A stretch of 9,490 nt of DNA from Chloroflexota bacterium. GTDB lineage: Bacteria; Chloroflexota; Limnocylindria; Limnocylindrales; CSP1-4. The stretch lies in NCBI GenBank assembly GCA_021785115.1, contig JAJYGO010000009.1:1-9490 (forward strand), read 5' to 3'. Made by a program: the position numbers and the translations under genes. The first letter of the stretch is position 1. Every line of letters starts with the position of its first letter. Below the pieces are notes generated by a model, which saw nothing but the letters and a program-made list of their open reading frames with translations, had not been told where the DNA came from and searched no databases. This document shows positions 1-6,170 of the stretch, piece by piece.

Positions 1-481
1 AGATCGTGGCGTTGGCCGTGCGGTAGTACTCGCCCTCGATCGTGAGGCGCTCGCCGCGCCACAGCTGCTGGATCAGCTGCGTGGCCTCGCGCAGGCGCGC
101 GAACCGCTCGCTCTGCTCGGGCCACGCCACGCCCACCGGCGTCTCGTTGAGGCTCTCCCCGGTCCCGACGCCCAGGATCACGCGGCCCGGCGCGAGCAGA
201 CCCAGCGTCCCGAACGCCTGGGCGACGACCGCTGGGTTGTAGCGCAGCGCGGGCGTGAGGACGCTCGTGCCGAGCGTGACCCGCTTCGTCGCCTGGGTGG
301 CCGCGCCCAGCCAGACCAGCGCGTTGGGCGCGTGGCCGTCGTGGTGGCGCCAGGGCTGGAAGTGGTCGCTGGTCCAGACCGAGTCGAAGCCGGCCGCCTC
401 GGCGGCGACCGCGAGGTCGAGGAGGCGCTGGGGAGGGAACTGCTCGGCGGAGGCCTTGTAGCCGAGTCGCAGGGCGGGCAT
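1..481 (-). CDS. F420-dependent LLM-class oxidoreductase, FGD-like (C-terminus beyond window)
   Basis: The first 160 residues of a luciferase-like TIM-barrel oxidoreductase are visible; the rest lies beyond the left edge. This family uses deazaflavin F420 as hydride acceptor, and the nearest known member is F420-dependent glucose-6-phosphate dehydrogenase (FGD). Visible motifs are [12 protein letters not shown] (6-17), TSDHFQPW (37-44), LGTSVLTP (70-77) and [12 protein letters not shown] (102-113). E13, D39, H40, W44 and E109 sit at the same numbers as the cofactor and active-site residues known in Mycobacterium tuberculosis FGD1, which strongly supports F420 use and sugar-dehydrogenase-type chemistry. 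The sugar-phosphate-binding residues of FGD1 lie later in the chain, so the substrate is unknown. The ATG is preceded by a good ribosome site, GGAAGGAG, four bases upstream. The start lies 66 bp after the DMT transporter stop on the same strand, so co-transcription is possible, but a local -10-like GACAAT is also present. It could be another F420-dependent sugar or alcohol dehydrogenase. Confidence 0.9.
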   Translation of the reverse strand, partial: MPALRLGYKASAEQFPPQRLLDLAVAAEAAGFDSVWTSDHFQPWRHHDGHAPNALVWLGAATQATKRVTLGTSVLTPALRYNPAVVAQAFGTLGLLAPGRVILGVGTGESLNETPVGVAWPEQSERFARLREATQLIQQLWRGERLTIEGEYYRTANATI

Positions 482-547
482 GGTGCTCCTTCCGGGACGG
501 GAGCCGGGCTCACGTGGCTCATCGGATGCGTCAGTGCGATTGTCGCA
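482..547 (-). promoter_or_regulatory. Short intergenic region upstream of the F420 oxidoreductase
   Basis: This 66-bp gap holds, read on the minus strand, a palindrome TGCGACAATCGCA (547-535) touching the DMT stop codon. Inside it is GACAAT (544-539), a possible -10 box. A GAGCC-C-GGCTC hairpin (511-501) lies just before the AAGGAG ribosome site. No clear -35 is visible. The gap may hold a weak promoter or only a processing or termination element between co-transcribed genes. Confidence 0.3.
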
Positions 548-1441
548 TCAGCCCGCGATCGCGAGCACGACGGCGCCCAGCAGCACGAGGCTCGAGCCCG
601 AGAGGCGCAGGCCGACCTCCCGCCGGGTCACGGCCTCGCGCAGCCTGAGGACCCCGTACGCCGAGGTGATGAGCACAGCCGATTCGCGCAGCGGCCCCAC
701 GATCGACACCTCGGCCCGTGAGAGCGCGAACAGGACCAGCAGGTAGGCGGCCAGCGTCAGCATGCCGGCCAAGATCGCACGCCGCATGTCGAGCGAGCCC
801 GCCCGGGACGCGAACGCGCCCCCGGCCAGCCGCGACCGGGCCAGGTCGATCAGCCCCAGCCCGACCGCGCCCACCACCCACAGGATGGCCGCGTAGAACC
901 ACGGCGGCATCTGCTGGGACCCCACCCGGTCCAGGCTGGTGTACGTGGCGATCATGAGCCCGGTCAGCAGCGCGAAGCCCGCGGCCCCTCGGTGCCCGGC
1001 GTTCGCCGCGCGCAGGAACCGCCACGGCCGCTGGACCGTGAGCAGGCCGATCAGCAGCAGGCCGACGCCGAGGGCTGCCCCAGCCGAGAGCCGCTCGCCG
1101 AGCAGGACGATGCCCACGACCACGATGAGCAGCGGGGCGCTGCCGCGGGCGAGCGGCGACACGATCGAGAGGTCCCCGCGCCGGTAGGCGGCCGCAAGGA
1201 AGACGAAGTACGCGATCTCGACCAGGCCGGACGTGAACCCGATGGCGAGCCCCGACGCGGGGATGACCGGCTGGCCGAGCACCATCCAGCCCGCGGCCAC
1301 GGCGGGCACGACCAGGACGGACGCGGCGATCATGCCGACCGTCGCCGTCCGCAGCGGGTCGCCGGCGGTCTTGAGCAGGATGTTCCAGGTGGCGTGCATG
1401 AAGGCCGAGACCAGCACGCACGCGAGGGCGATCGAATCCAC
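548..1441 (-). CDS. EamA/DMT-family membrane transporter
   Basis: This is a 297-residue, very hydrophobic inner-membrane protein of the drug/metabolite transporter superfamily, with the usual length and about ten membrane segments in two EamA repeats. The first repeat opens with the typical HATWNILLK (16-24). The internal duplication is visible: AYRRGDLSIVSPLARGSAP (85-103) in the first half matches ALSRAEVSIVGPLRESAV (239-256) in the second, each followed by a hydrophobic helix and a short basic/acidic loop (GERLS, 115-119; REAVTRREVG, 268-277). Such proteins export or import small metabolites; the substrate cannot be told from sequence. The start is GTG at 1441-1439, with no Shine-Dalgarno sequence but TAGACT six bases upstream, so translation may be leaderless. 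A later ATG (M15) would cut into the first helix and is less likely. The gene follows the ABC permease on the same strand across a 34-bp palindrome. Confidence 0.92.
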   Translation of the reverse strand: MDSIALACVLVSAFMHATWNILLKTAGDPLRTATVGMIAASVLVVPAVAAGWMVLGQPVIPASGLAIGFTSGLVEIAYFVFLAAAYRRGDLSIVSPLARGSAPLLIVVVGIVLLGERLSAGAALGVGLLLIGLLTVQRPWRFLRAANAGHRGAAGFALLTGLMIATYTSLDRVGSQQMPPWFYAAILWVVGAVGLGLIDLARSRLAGGAFASRAGSLDMRRAILAGMLTLAAYLLVLFALSRAEVSIVGPLRESAVLITSAYGVLRLREAVTRREVGLRLSGSSLVLLGAVVLAIAG

Positions 1442-1447
1442 CGGCCG

Positions 1448-1453
1448 AGTCTA
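1448..1453 (-). promoter_or_regulatory. Putative -10 box of a leaderless DMT transporter mRNA
   Basis: On the minus strand TAGACT fits the TANNNT pattern of a -10 box. It ends six bases before the GTG start, so transcription would begin at or within a base of the start codon. No Shine-Dalgarno sequence is present and no good -35 is seen. Its upstream edge touches the 34-bp palindrome, which would fill the spacer and the -35 position. Confidence 0.4.
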
Positions 1454-1487
1454 CGGACCGGGACGCCACGCGTGGCGCCCCGGTCCG
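1454..1487 (-). terminator. 34-bp near-perfect palindrome; terminator or operator
   Basis: Two 17-base arms, CGGACCGGGACGCCACG and CGTGGCGCCCCGGTCCG on the plus strand, are complementary except at one position (1463/1478). In plus-strand RNA that position is an A·C mismatch, but in minus-strand RNA it becomes a G·U pair. The minus-strand transcript can therefore fold an unbroken stem of about 15 bp with a four-base loop. It lies nine bases beyond the permease stop codon, a natural place for termination of the TetR-ABC unit. There is no U-tract, so this would be the stem-only type. Because it also abuts the putative -10 box of the DMT gene, it could instead be a regulator binding site. Confidence 0.55.
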
Positions 1488-1496
1488 CAGCTCACC

Positions 1497-3194
1497 TCAG
1501 CGGGCGATGTCCCGTCGCGTCATCCCCCACGCGCCGAGGGCGATGCCGCCGGCGGCGAGCACGATGCATGCCACGATCCCGACCGGATCCCACACGCCGA
1601 TCATCGGCTGGCCCATGTGCGCGGTCAGCGCCAACTGCTGGAACCAGCTGGGCAACTGCAGGGCCGGCGCGACCAGCCCGATGAGGTACGTGACCACGAC
1701 GAACACCGCCGCGAGCTCGGCTGCGAGCGACGTCCGCCACAGGCCGCCGACGGCGAACCCGATGCCGGCGGTGGCCGCGGCGAACAGCCCGAGCGCCACG
1801 CTCCCGATCATCGCCTGCTGGGGGTCGAGGCCCCCGACCAGACCGCCGATCCCGATCCCGGCCGCGAACAGGAGGGTCATGACCGCGGTCGCCAGCAGCG
1901 CGGAGACGCCGCCCGCGGCGACCCAGCGGGACCTCGCCATCGGCGTCGTGAGGACGGTGTCCAGTCGGCCCTCCGTCTCGTCCGAGGCCCACTTGGCCAC
2001 GAATGTCGCCGCCCCGAACCCGAGCGCGATGTACAGGAGCTCGGCGTATAGCTGCAGCCAGCCGCCTGCCGATCCGAAATCGATGCCCGGGAAGATCCTC
2101 GCGAACGTGTCGACCAGGTTCTGGCTCACCGCGATGGTGCCCGCCAGAGACGCCGCGAACGAGGTGAAGACGACTCCGAGGATGCCGACGCCGATCCCCC
2201 AGGAGAGCGCCCGCGGGAGATCCTCGCCAAACGCTCGGCTGACCGGACCCTGGACGCCCAGGACGCCCGCCGGCAGCGTGGGGAGCGTCAGGCCGGCCGT
2301 CACGCCGAGGTCCCGACGGGTGAACAGCTCGACGCCGGCCGCCAGCAGGACGACGCCGAGCACGAACTCCAGGGCGACCGCTGGCCAGTCGTAGACGCCG
2401 ATCAGCGGGATGTGGTCGAAGGTCCAGGCGAACGGGCTCAGCCACATGAGCGGCCCGCCGATGGACAGGCCGTTCATGAGCCACAGGCCCACCATGACCA
2501 GGCTTGCGACTCCGGCCGCCCCCGCGCGCCCGAGGAGCGTCGAGAGCGCCAGCGCGAGCCCGCCGAAGAAGAGCGCCCCCGCCAGAACCCAGACCGCGAA
2601 GCCGAGAGACGACATGAGCGGGATCCGGTCACCAAGCGAGGCGTTGCCGAAGAGATCCGAGCTCGCCGTCATCGCGACCGCCATGATCGCCATCGCAAGC
2701 ACGAGCAGGGTCAGGTGGGCCGCCAGCTTCTCGATCGCGATCCGTCGCTTGCCGAACGGCGACGTCGCCACGAGGTCGAGGCTGCCGCGACGCGCCTCCC
2801 CGGCGAGCGTTCCAGACAGCGCGAAGATCGACCACAGCGCGACGCCCATCGCGAAGATCAGGCCGTACTTGAACGTGATGTAGCCGCCGAGCGTGCCGAC
2901 CCTGTCGCCCATGCGGTCGACGTTCGCGAACAGCCGGAGCATCTCGGGCGGGATGCCGCCGAACAGGCTGTCCAGGGCGTGCCGCGCGGCCTCACTGGGA
3001 AAGATGGTCGAGACCGCAGCGCCCATGACCAGGGCCATCCCGCCGAGCAGGCCGGCCGCGATGATGAACGCCAGCCGGGAGTCCCGGATCGTCTTGCCGT
3101 AGATGCTGCCGAAACCGTAGAGCCGCTTGCGCAGCGGGATCGGCCGGAAGCGGGTCGCCGCGGGGAGGCGCGGCGCGCCTGCGTCAGCGGACAT
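1497..3194 (-). CDS. ABC-2-type exporter permease, two-half (antibiotic/multidrug export type)
   Basis: This 565-residue membrane protein has about twelve membrane helices and is the permease partner of the ATPase encoded just upstream. It is an internal duplication of two ABC-2 permease halves. GEARRGSLDLVATSPFGKRR (132-151) corresponds to DETEGRLDTVLTTPMARSR (405-423). Near the end of each half a PLIGVYDW / PMIGVWDP stretch (263-270, 530-537) is followed by a helix and then FTRRDLG (291-297) or MTRRDIA (558-564). The size and layout match permeases annotated as polyketide-antibiotic or multidrug exporters. The substrate is not known. I chose the ATG at 3194, giving MSADAGAP, over one 39 bases upstream. 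It follows AGGA at ribosome-site distance and overlaps the ATPase stop by 11 bases, as in translationally coupled genes. The soluble N-terminus (about 40 residues) is basic and proline-rich, ending in RKRLYGFGSIYGKTIRDSR, a likely coupling segment. A pair of identical half-permeases or a dimer is not needed. Confidence 0.92.
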   Translation of the reverse strand: MSADAGAPRLPAATRFRPIPLRKRLYGFGSIYGKTIRDSRLAFIIAAGLLGGMALVMGAAVSTIFPSEAARHALDSLFGGIPPEMLRLFANVDRMGDRVGTLGGYITFKYGLIFAMGVALWSIFALSGTLAGEARRGSLDLVATSPFGKRRIAIEKLAAHLTLLVLAMAIMAVAMTASSDLFGNASLGDRIPLMSSLGFAVWVLAGALFFGGLALALSTLLGRAGAAGVASLVMVGLWLMNGLSIGGPLMWLSPFAWTFDHIPLIGVYDWPAVALEFVLGVVLLAAGVELFTRRDLGVTAGLTLPTLPAGVLGVQGPVSRAFGEDLPRALSWGIGVGILGVVFTSFAASLAGTIAVSQNLVDTFARIFPGIDFGSAGGWLQLYAELLYIALGFGAATFVAKWASDETEGRLDTVLTTPMARSRWVAAGGVSALLATAVMTLLFAAGIGIGGLVGGLDPQQAMIGSVALGLFAAATAGIGFAVGGLWRTSLAAELAAVFVVVTYLIGLVAPALQLPSWFQQLALTAHMGQPMIGVWDPVGIVACIVLAAGGIALGAWGMTRRDIAR

Positions 3195-4098
3195 CGGGTC
3201 CTGCCTCGACAGCGTCGCGGCCGTACTGCGCAAGGAACGTCTCCTCGAGCGAGGGCTCGCGGGAGACGAAGTCGAGCAGCTCGAACTGGGCGGCTGCCCG
3301 CACGACCGGCGTGATCGGGCCGGAGACGCGCATCCGCAGCGTGTGGTCCTCTGCCGAGACGTCGCTCACGCCCGGCAGGTGCGCGAACGTGTCCGAGGGG
3401 ACCGGGCCGGCGAACCGCAGCTCCACCTGGTGGTGGGCCAGGTCGCGGAGGCTGTCGACGGTGCCGAGCTTGACGATCCGGCCGTCGCGGATGATCGCCA
3501 CCCGCTCGCAGCTCTTCTCGACCTCGGACAGGATGTGCGAGCTGAGGAAGGCCGTGGCGCCCGCCGCGACATGCTCGCGGAGCGTCGAGAAGAAGGTCGC
3601 CTGGACCAGCGGGTCGAGGCCCGACGTCGGCTCGTCGAGGACGAGGAGCTCGGGCCTGTGCTGGAGGGCTGCGATCACCCCGACCTTCTGCTTGTTGCCC
3701 TTGCTGTACTCCTTGAACCGCTTGCCGGCCTCGAGCTCGAAGCGCTCGATGAGCGAGGCCTGGTACGCGGTGTCCACTCCGCCGCGCAGGTTCGCGAAGT
3801 ACTCGAGCGTCTGCATGCCGGTCAGGCGATCGTAGAGCGCGAACTCGCCCGGGATGTAGCCGACCCGCCTGTGGATCGCCACCGGGTCGGCGGTCGACTC
3901 GATGCCGAACACGCGTGCGCGGCCGCTGGTGGGCCGGATCAGGTCGAGCATCGTGCGGATGGTGGTGGTCTTCCCCGCCCCGTTGGGGCCCAGGAAGCCG
4001 AAGACCTCACCCTGTTGCACCTCGAGGTCCACCTCGATGATCCCGCGGCTCTTGCCATAGGACTTGGTGAGCTTCTCGAGGGTGATCACGGCTGCCAT
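3184..4098 (-). CDS. ABC transporter ATP-binding protein (multidrug/antibiotic export type)
   Basis: This 304-residue cytoplasmic ATPase powers the adjacent ABC-2 permease. Walker A is GPNGAGKTT (37-45), the signature is a degenerate YSKGNKQ (131-137) in place of LSGGQ, Walker B is LLVLDEP (151-157) followed by TSGLDPL, and the H-loop is SSH (186-188). The usual Q-loop glutamine is absent: the segment reads VGYIPGEFALYDRLTG (79-94), with Gly-Glu at that place. A C-terminal domain of about 80 residues (from about 220) follows, ending EPSLEETFLAQYG, a tail common in drug-export ATPases of this type. The ATG is preceded by AAGGAG, whose upstream side abuts the TetR stop; the gap to the TetR gene is only 11 bases. 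The stop overlaps the permease start. The three genes therefore form one unit controlled by the TetR operator. The substrate cannot be inferred. Confidence 0.95.
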   Translation of the reverse strand: MAAVITLEKLTKSYGKSRGIIEVDLEVQQGEVFGFLGPNGAGKTTTIRTMLDLIRPTSGRARVFGIESTADPVAIHRRVGYIPGEFALYDRLTGMQTLEYFANLRGGVDTAYQASLIERFELEAGKRFKEYSKGNKQKVGVIAALQHRPELLVLDEPTSGLDPLVQATFFSTLREHVAAGATAFLSSHILSEVEKSCERVAIIRDGRIVKLGTVDSLRDLAHHQVELRFAGPVPSDTFAHLPGVSDVSAEDHTLRMRVSGPITPVVRAAAQFELLDFVSREPSLEETFLAQYGRDAVEAGPDVR

Positions 4099-4109
4099 GT
4101 GGCTCCTTC

Positions 4110-4793
4110 TCAGTCGAACCAGGTGCGGAGGGACGCGGGGTCGATGAGCGTCAGCGAACCTGGCGCGACGCCGAGGACCCGCTCGATCGCCTCTTCATAG
4201 GCATGCATGAACTGGCTGACCTCCTCGAAGGCGATCCGACCGTCCAGGTGATCGAGGATGAGCTGGCGCAAGGTGTCGGCCGTCCCGGTGAAGACCGCCG
4301 TGAGGATCGTGGCGGCGTGGTCGGGGTACGTGGGGTTCATGACGCCCTCGGCCGTCCCCTGGCGGACGATCCCGGCCATCATGGCCGCGAACTCGGCGAA
4401 CGCCGCCTTCTCGGTGCGGAAGCGGACGAGATCGTTCGACGGGGCGACCCAGGAGCGGATGACCGCGAGCAGCAGGTCGCTCCGCTCGGCCTTCCATGCG
4501 GCGCCGGCCGTGAACACGGCCTGCAGCTTCGCCATGGCCTCGAGGCTCGGGTCCTCGACGATCGGCCGGAGGACGGCCATGGCGGCCTCCGTGGTCCGCA
4601 CGATGACAGCGTCGAGGATCGCCTCCTTCGAGCCGAAGTAGTGGTAGATCGCGCCGCGGGAGACCCCCAGCTCGTCCTGCAGGTCCTGGATGCTCATCGC
4701 GTCGTAGCCGCGGCTCCGGAGCATCGCCTCGGCAGCGTCGAGGATCTCGTCTCGGCGGAGAGCGTGGGTGGCGGGGTTGCGGGTGCGCGCCAT
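4110..4793 (-). CDS. TetR/AcrR-family repressor of the ABC exporter unit
   Basis: This 227-residue regulator has a TetR N-terminal DNA-binding domain: RRDEILDAAEAMLRSRGYDA (13-32) forms the first helix region, MSIQDLQDELGVSRGAIYHYF (33-53) the helix-turn-helix, and GSKEAILDAV (54-63) the following helix. The remaining 160 or so residues are the helical ligand-binding and dimer domain, which is variable in the family, so the inducer is unknown. The length is normal. I chose the ATG at 4793 because the HTH lies at the usual distance from it and the promoter and operator lie directly upstream; the reading frame stays open far upstream, but that part is arginine- and alanine-rich shadow. A weak GAGAG precedes the start. 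As first gene of the unit it probably represses itself and the exporter by binding the palindrome at 4810-4830, with release by an exported toxic compound. Confidence 0.95.
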   Translation of the reverse strand: MARTRNPATHALRRDEILDAAEAMLRSRGYDAMSIQDLQDELGVSRGAIYHYFGSKEAILDAVIVRTTEAAMAVLRPIVEDPSLEAMAKLQAVFTAGAAWKAERSDLLLAVIRSWVAPSNDLVRFRTEKAAFAEFAAMMAGIVRQGTAEGVMNPTYPDHAATILTAVFTGTADTLRQLILDHLDGRIAFEEVSQFMHAYEEAIERVLGVAPGSLTLIDPASLRTWFD

Positions 4794-4809
4794 GAGGTCT
4801 CTCGAATTC

Positions 4810-4830
4810 TCCGACCGACTGTCGGTCGGA
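4810..4830 (-). promoter_or_regulatory. TetR operator palindrome
   Basis: Arms TCCGACCGAC and GTCGGTCGGA flank a single central T, giving a perfect 21-bp inverted repeat with ten-base arms. Its upstream edge overlaps the -10 box by one base and it covers the expected transcription start, so a bound dimer would block RNA polymerase. The CCGAC-type arms are typical of TetR-family operators. Its location 17 bases before the tetR start codon indicates autoregulation. Confidence 0.85.
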
Positions 4831-4835
4831 TTATA
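4830..4835 (-). promoter_or_regulatory. -10 box of the TetR-ABC unit
   Basis: On the minus strand the hexamer is TATAAT, a full match to the sigma-70-type consensus and notable in such GC-rich DNA. At 17-bp spacing the -35 position reads TGTGCA (4853-4858), which is weak. The transcription start would fall around 4822-4824, inside the operator, giving a leader of about 30 bases. Confidence 0.75.
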
Positions 4836-5080
4836 CGCCTCGTCCTGCGCCTTGCACACGCAGCCGCGCTCGTCCGCGCCAGACGCTCCCGAGGTCCGCC
4901 GTCGCTCGCTCCCGCACGGCCTGAGTCGCGCCAGACTCGGCGCGGCCCGTTCCGTGCGTGGGCGGCCCGTCGGGACGGGTCCGCGGCCCGGGGCGCGTGC
5001 GGGGGGACCGCGGCGGCGAGTCCCAGCCGACTCAGGGGTCGGGGCGCGTCGCGGGGCGTGCCGTCGCGGGGCGTGCCGGC
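4836..5080. other. Non-coding region between PfkB kinase stop and TetR promoter, with small repeats
   Basis: I see no gene here. The longer open frames across it are arginine/alanine/proline-rich and read through from neighbours. It holds two hairpins with the same arms and six-base loops, GAGTC-N6-GACTC, at 4923-4938 and 5018-5033. It also holds a CCCGTC-GG-GACGGG hairpin at 4966-4979 and a 15-bp tandem repeat next to the kinase stop. One or more of these could end transcription of the kinase gene, but none has a T-tract on the minus strand. Confidence 0.5.
5048..5077. repeat. 15-bp tandem direct repeat, two copies
   Basis: GTCGCGGGGCGTGCC occurs twice with no gap (5048-5062 and 5063-5077), four bases from the kinase stop codon. 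It may reflect slippage in GC-rich DNA, with no role evident. Confidence 0.85.
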
Positions 5081-6004
5081 TCAGCGCGCGGGCCAGCCGC
5101 CCAGCTCGGCGAGGGTTGGCGGGTTGGCGCCCGCCCGCTCGCAGACGAACGCGGAGGCGCGGACCGCGAACCGGGCGGCGCGCAGCACCGCGTCGGGGTC
5201 GCCGGCGGAGTGCCGCCCGCCGCCACCCTGGACGAGGCACGCGAGGAACGCCCCGCCGAACGTGTCCCCCGCCCCGATCGTGTCGACCACCTCGACCTGC
5301 GGTGCGGCGACGGCGTGCTCGACCCCGTCGACCACCACCCGCACGGGTGCCGCGCCGTCGGTGACGAGCACGACGCGCGGCCCGACCGCCTGGACCCACG
5401 CGATGGCCGCGTTCACCGAGGCGCCGGGCAGCAGGAACGCGAGGTCCTCGGTGCTGACCTTCACGACGTCCGTGCGAGCCAGCACCCGCGTGAGCCGGGC
5501 GCGGAAGGCGTCAGGGTCGCGCGTGATCGAGGGCCGGCAGTTCGGGTCGACCATCAGCGGCAGGTCGGGCGGCAGGGCGGCGACCAGCCCCTCCAGCGTC
5601 GTCGCCATCGGCTCGAGCACGAAGCCCAGCGTGCCGGTCAGCACCGCCTCGGTGTCCGCCGGCAGGCCAGCGGCGAGCGGTTCCGGATGGACCGACGGCG
5701 CCGACGTGGCGTCGGTGTAGAAGCGATAGGACGCGGCGCCGTCCACGCCGATCTCGGCCAGGGCCAGCGTTGTCGGGAGCTCCGTGCGCTGGGCCATGGA
5801 GAGGTCCACGCCCGCGCCCGCGAGCCCCGCCTCCAGATCGCGCCCGAACCGGTCCGACGACAGCCCGCCGATCCACGACACGGGCATTCCGAGCCGGCCG
5901 ATGGCCCGCGCGCTGTTGTACGGGCCGCCGCCGGGGACGGCGGTGATGGACCCGTCGGCCCGGACGATGAGGTCGACCAGGGCGTCCCCCGCAACGACGA
6001 TCAC
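5081..6004 (-). CDS. PfkB-family sugar kinase, fructokinase-like
   Basis: This is a 307-residue cytoplasmic kinase of the ribokinase/PfkB family, which transfers phosphate from ATP to a sugar hydroxyl. The N-terminal GDALVDLIV (6-14) holds the sugar-binding aspartate (D11). The first family signature is GGGPYNSARAIGRLG (25-39) and the second is DTIGAGDTFGGAF (241-253), with D247 the expected catalytic base and GAG the anion hole. MVDPNCRPSITRDP (151-164) and DVVKVSTEDLAFL (179-191) resemble bacterial fructokinases, so fructose or a related ketose is a reasonable guess. An inositol-pathway or other sugar kinase cannot be excluded. The start is GTG at 6004-6002, placing the first beta strand at residue 2 as usual; no strong Shine-Dalgarno sequence is seen. 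It is divergent from a Gfo/Idh/MocA dehydrogenase, which suggests a shared sugar or polyol pathway. The length is normal and no key residue is missing. Confidence 0.92.
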   Translation of the reverse strand: MIVVAGDALVDLIVRADGSITAVPGGGPYNSARAIGRLGMPVSWIGGLSSDRFGRDLEAGLAGAGVDLSMAQRTELPTTLALAEIGVDGAASYRFYTDATSAPSVHPEPLAAGLPADTEAVLTGTLGFVLEPMATTLEGLVAALPPDLPLMVDPNCRPSITRDPDAFRARLTRVLARTDVVKVSTEDLAFLLPGASVNAAIAWVQAVGPRVVLVTDGAAPVRVVVDGVEHAVAAPQVEVVDTIGAGDTFGGAFLACLVQGGGGRHSAGDPDAVLRAARFAVRASAFVCERAGANPPTLAELGGWPAR

Positions 6005-6122
6005 GCCAGGCTCACAGCCGGGAGGCGGGCGCGCCCGAGGGCGCGGCGGGTCGGTCGGTGCTCACCCGGCCATTATGGCATCCGGCATGGTGCCGACCCG
6101 GGCCGGCGCCGGTGCCCGTGCC

Positions 6123-6152
6123 CTGACGCGCCGCCCCAGGGCTGGCTACAAT
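6123..6152 (+). promoter_or_regulatory. Putative promoter of the Gfo/Idh/MocA dehydrogenase
   Basis: CTGACG (6123-6128) and TACAAT (6147-6152) are separated by 18 bp, with the -10 matching the consensus at five of six positions. Transcription would start near 6159, inside the LacI-like site, giving a leader of about 50 bases before the ATG. Confidence 0.55.
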
Positions 6153-6156
6153 CTCG

Positions 6157-6170
6157 TGTAATCGATTGCC
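6157..6170 (+). promoter_or_regulatory. LacI/GalR-family-like operator
   Basis: TGTAATCGATTGCC resembles the LacI-family consensus TGNAANCGNTTNCA, with the central CG and AAT/ATT half-sites intact and only the last base off. It covers the expected transcription start of the dehydrogenase gene, the position of a repressor site. No LacI-family gene lies in the window, so the assignment is tentative. Confidence 0.4.

Noticed and set aside
3195..3233. Upstream ATG of the permease, adding 13 residues
   Set aside because: It would lengthen the overlap with the ATPase gene to 50 bases. The ATG at 3194 has AGGA in front and a coupling-type overlap of 11 bases.
992..3314. Long plus-strand frames (for example 992-1684, 1507-2394 and 2412-3314) opposite the transporter genes
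   Set aside because: They are charged, Arg/Asp/Ala-rich mirror frames of hydrophobic membrane proteins, without motifs or ribosome sites.
4794..5399. N-terminal extension of the TetR frame by about 200 residues
   Set aside because: The extension is Arg/Ala/Gly low-complexity, runs through the promoter and operator, and would put the DNA-binding domain in mid-protein. The ATG at 4793 fits the family.
4203..5720. A 505-residue plus-strand open frame across the TetR gene, the non-coding gap and the PfkB gene
   Set aside because: Its composition is typical of shadow frames, it crosses two well-supported genes on the other strand and it has no family motif.
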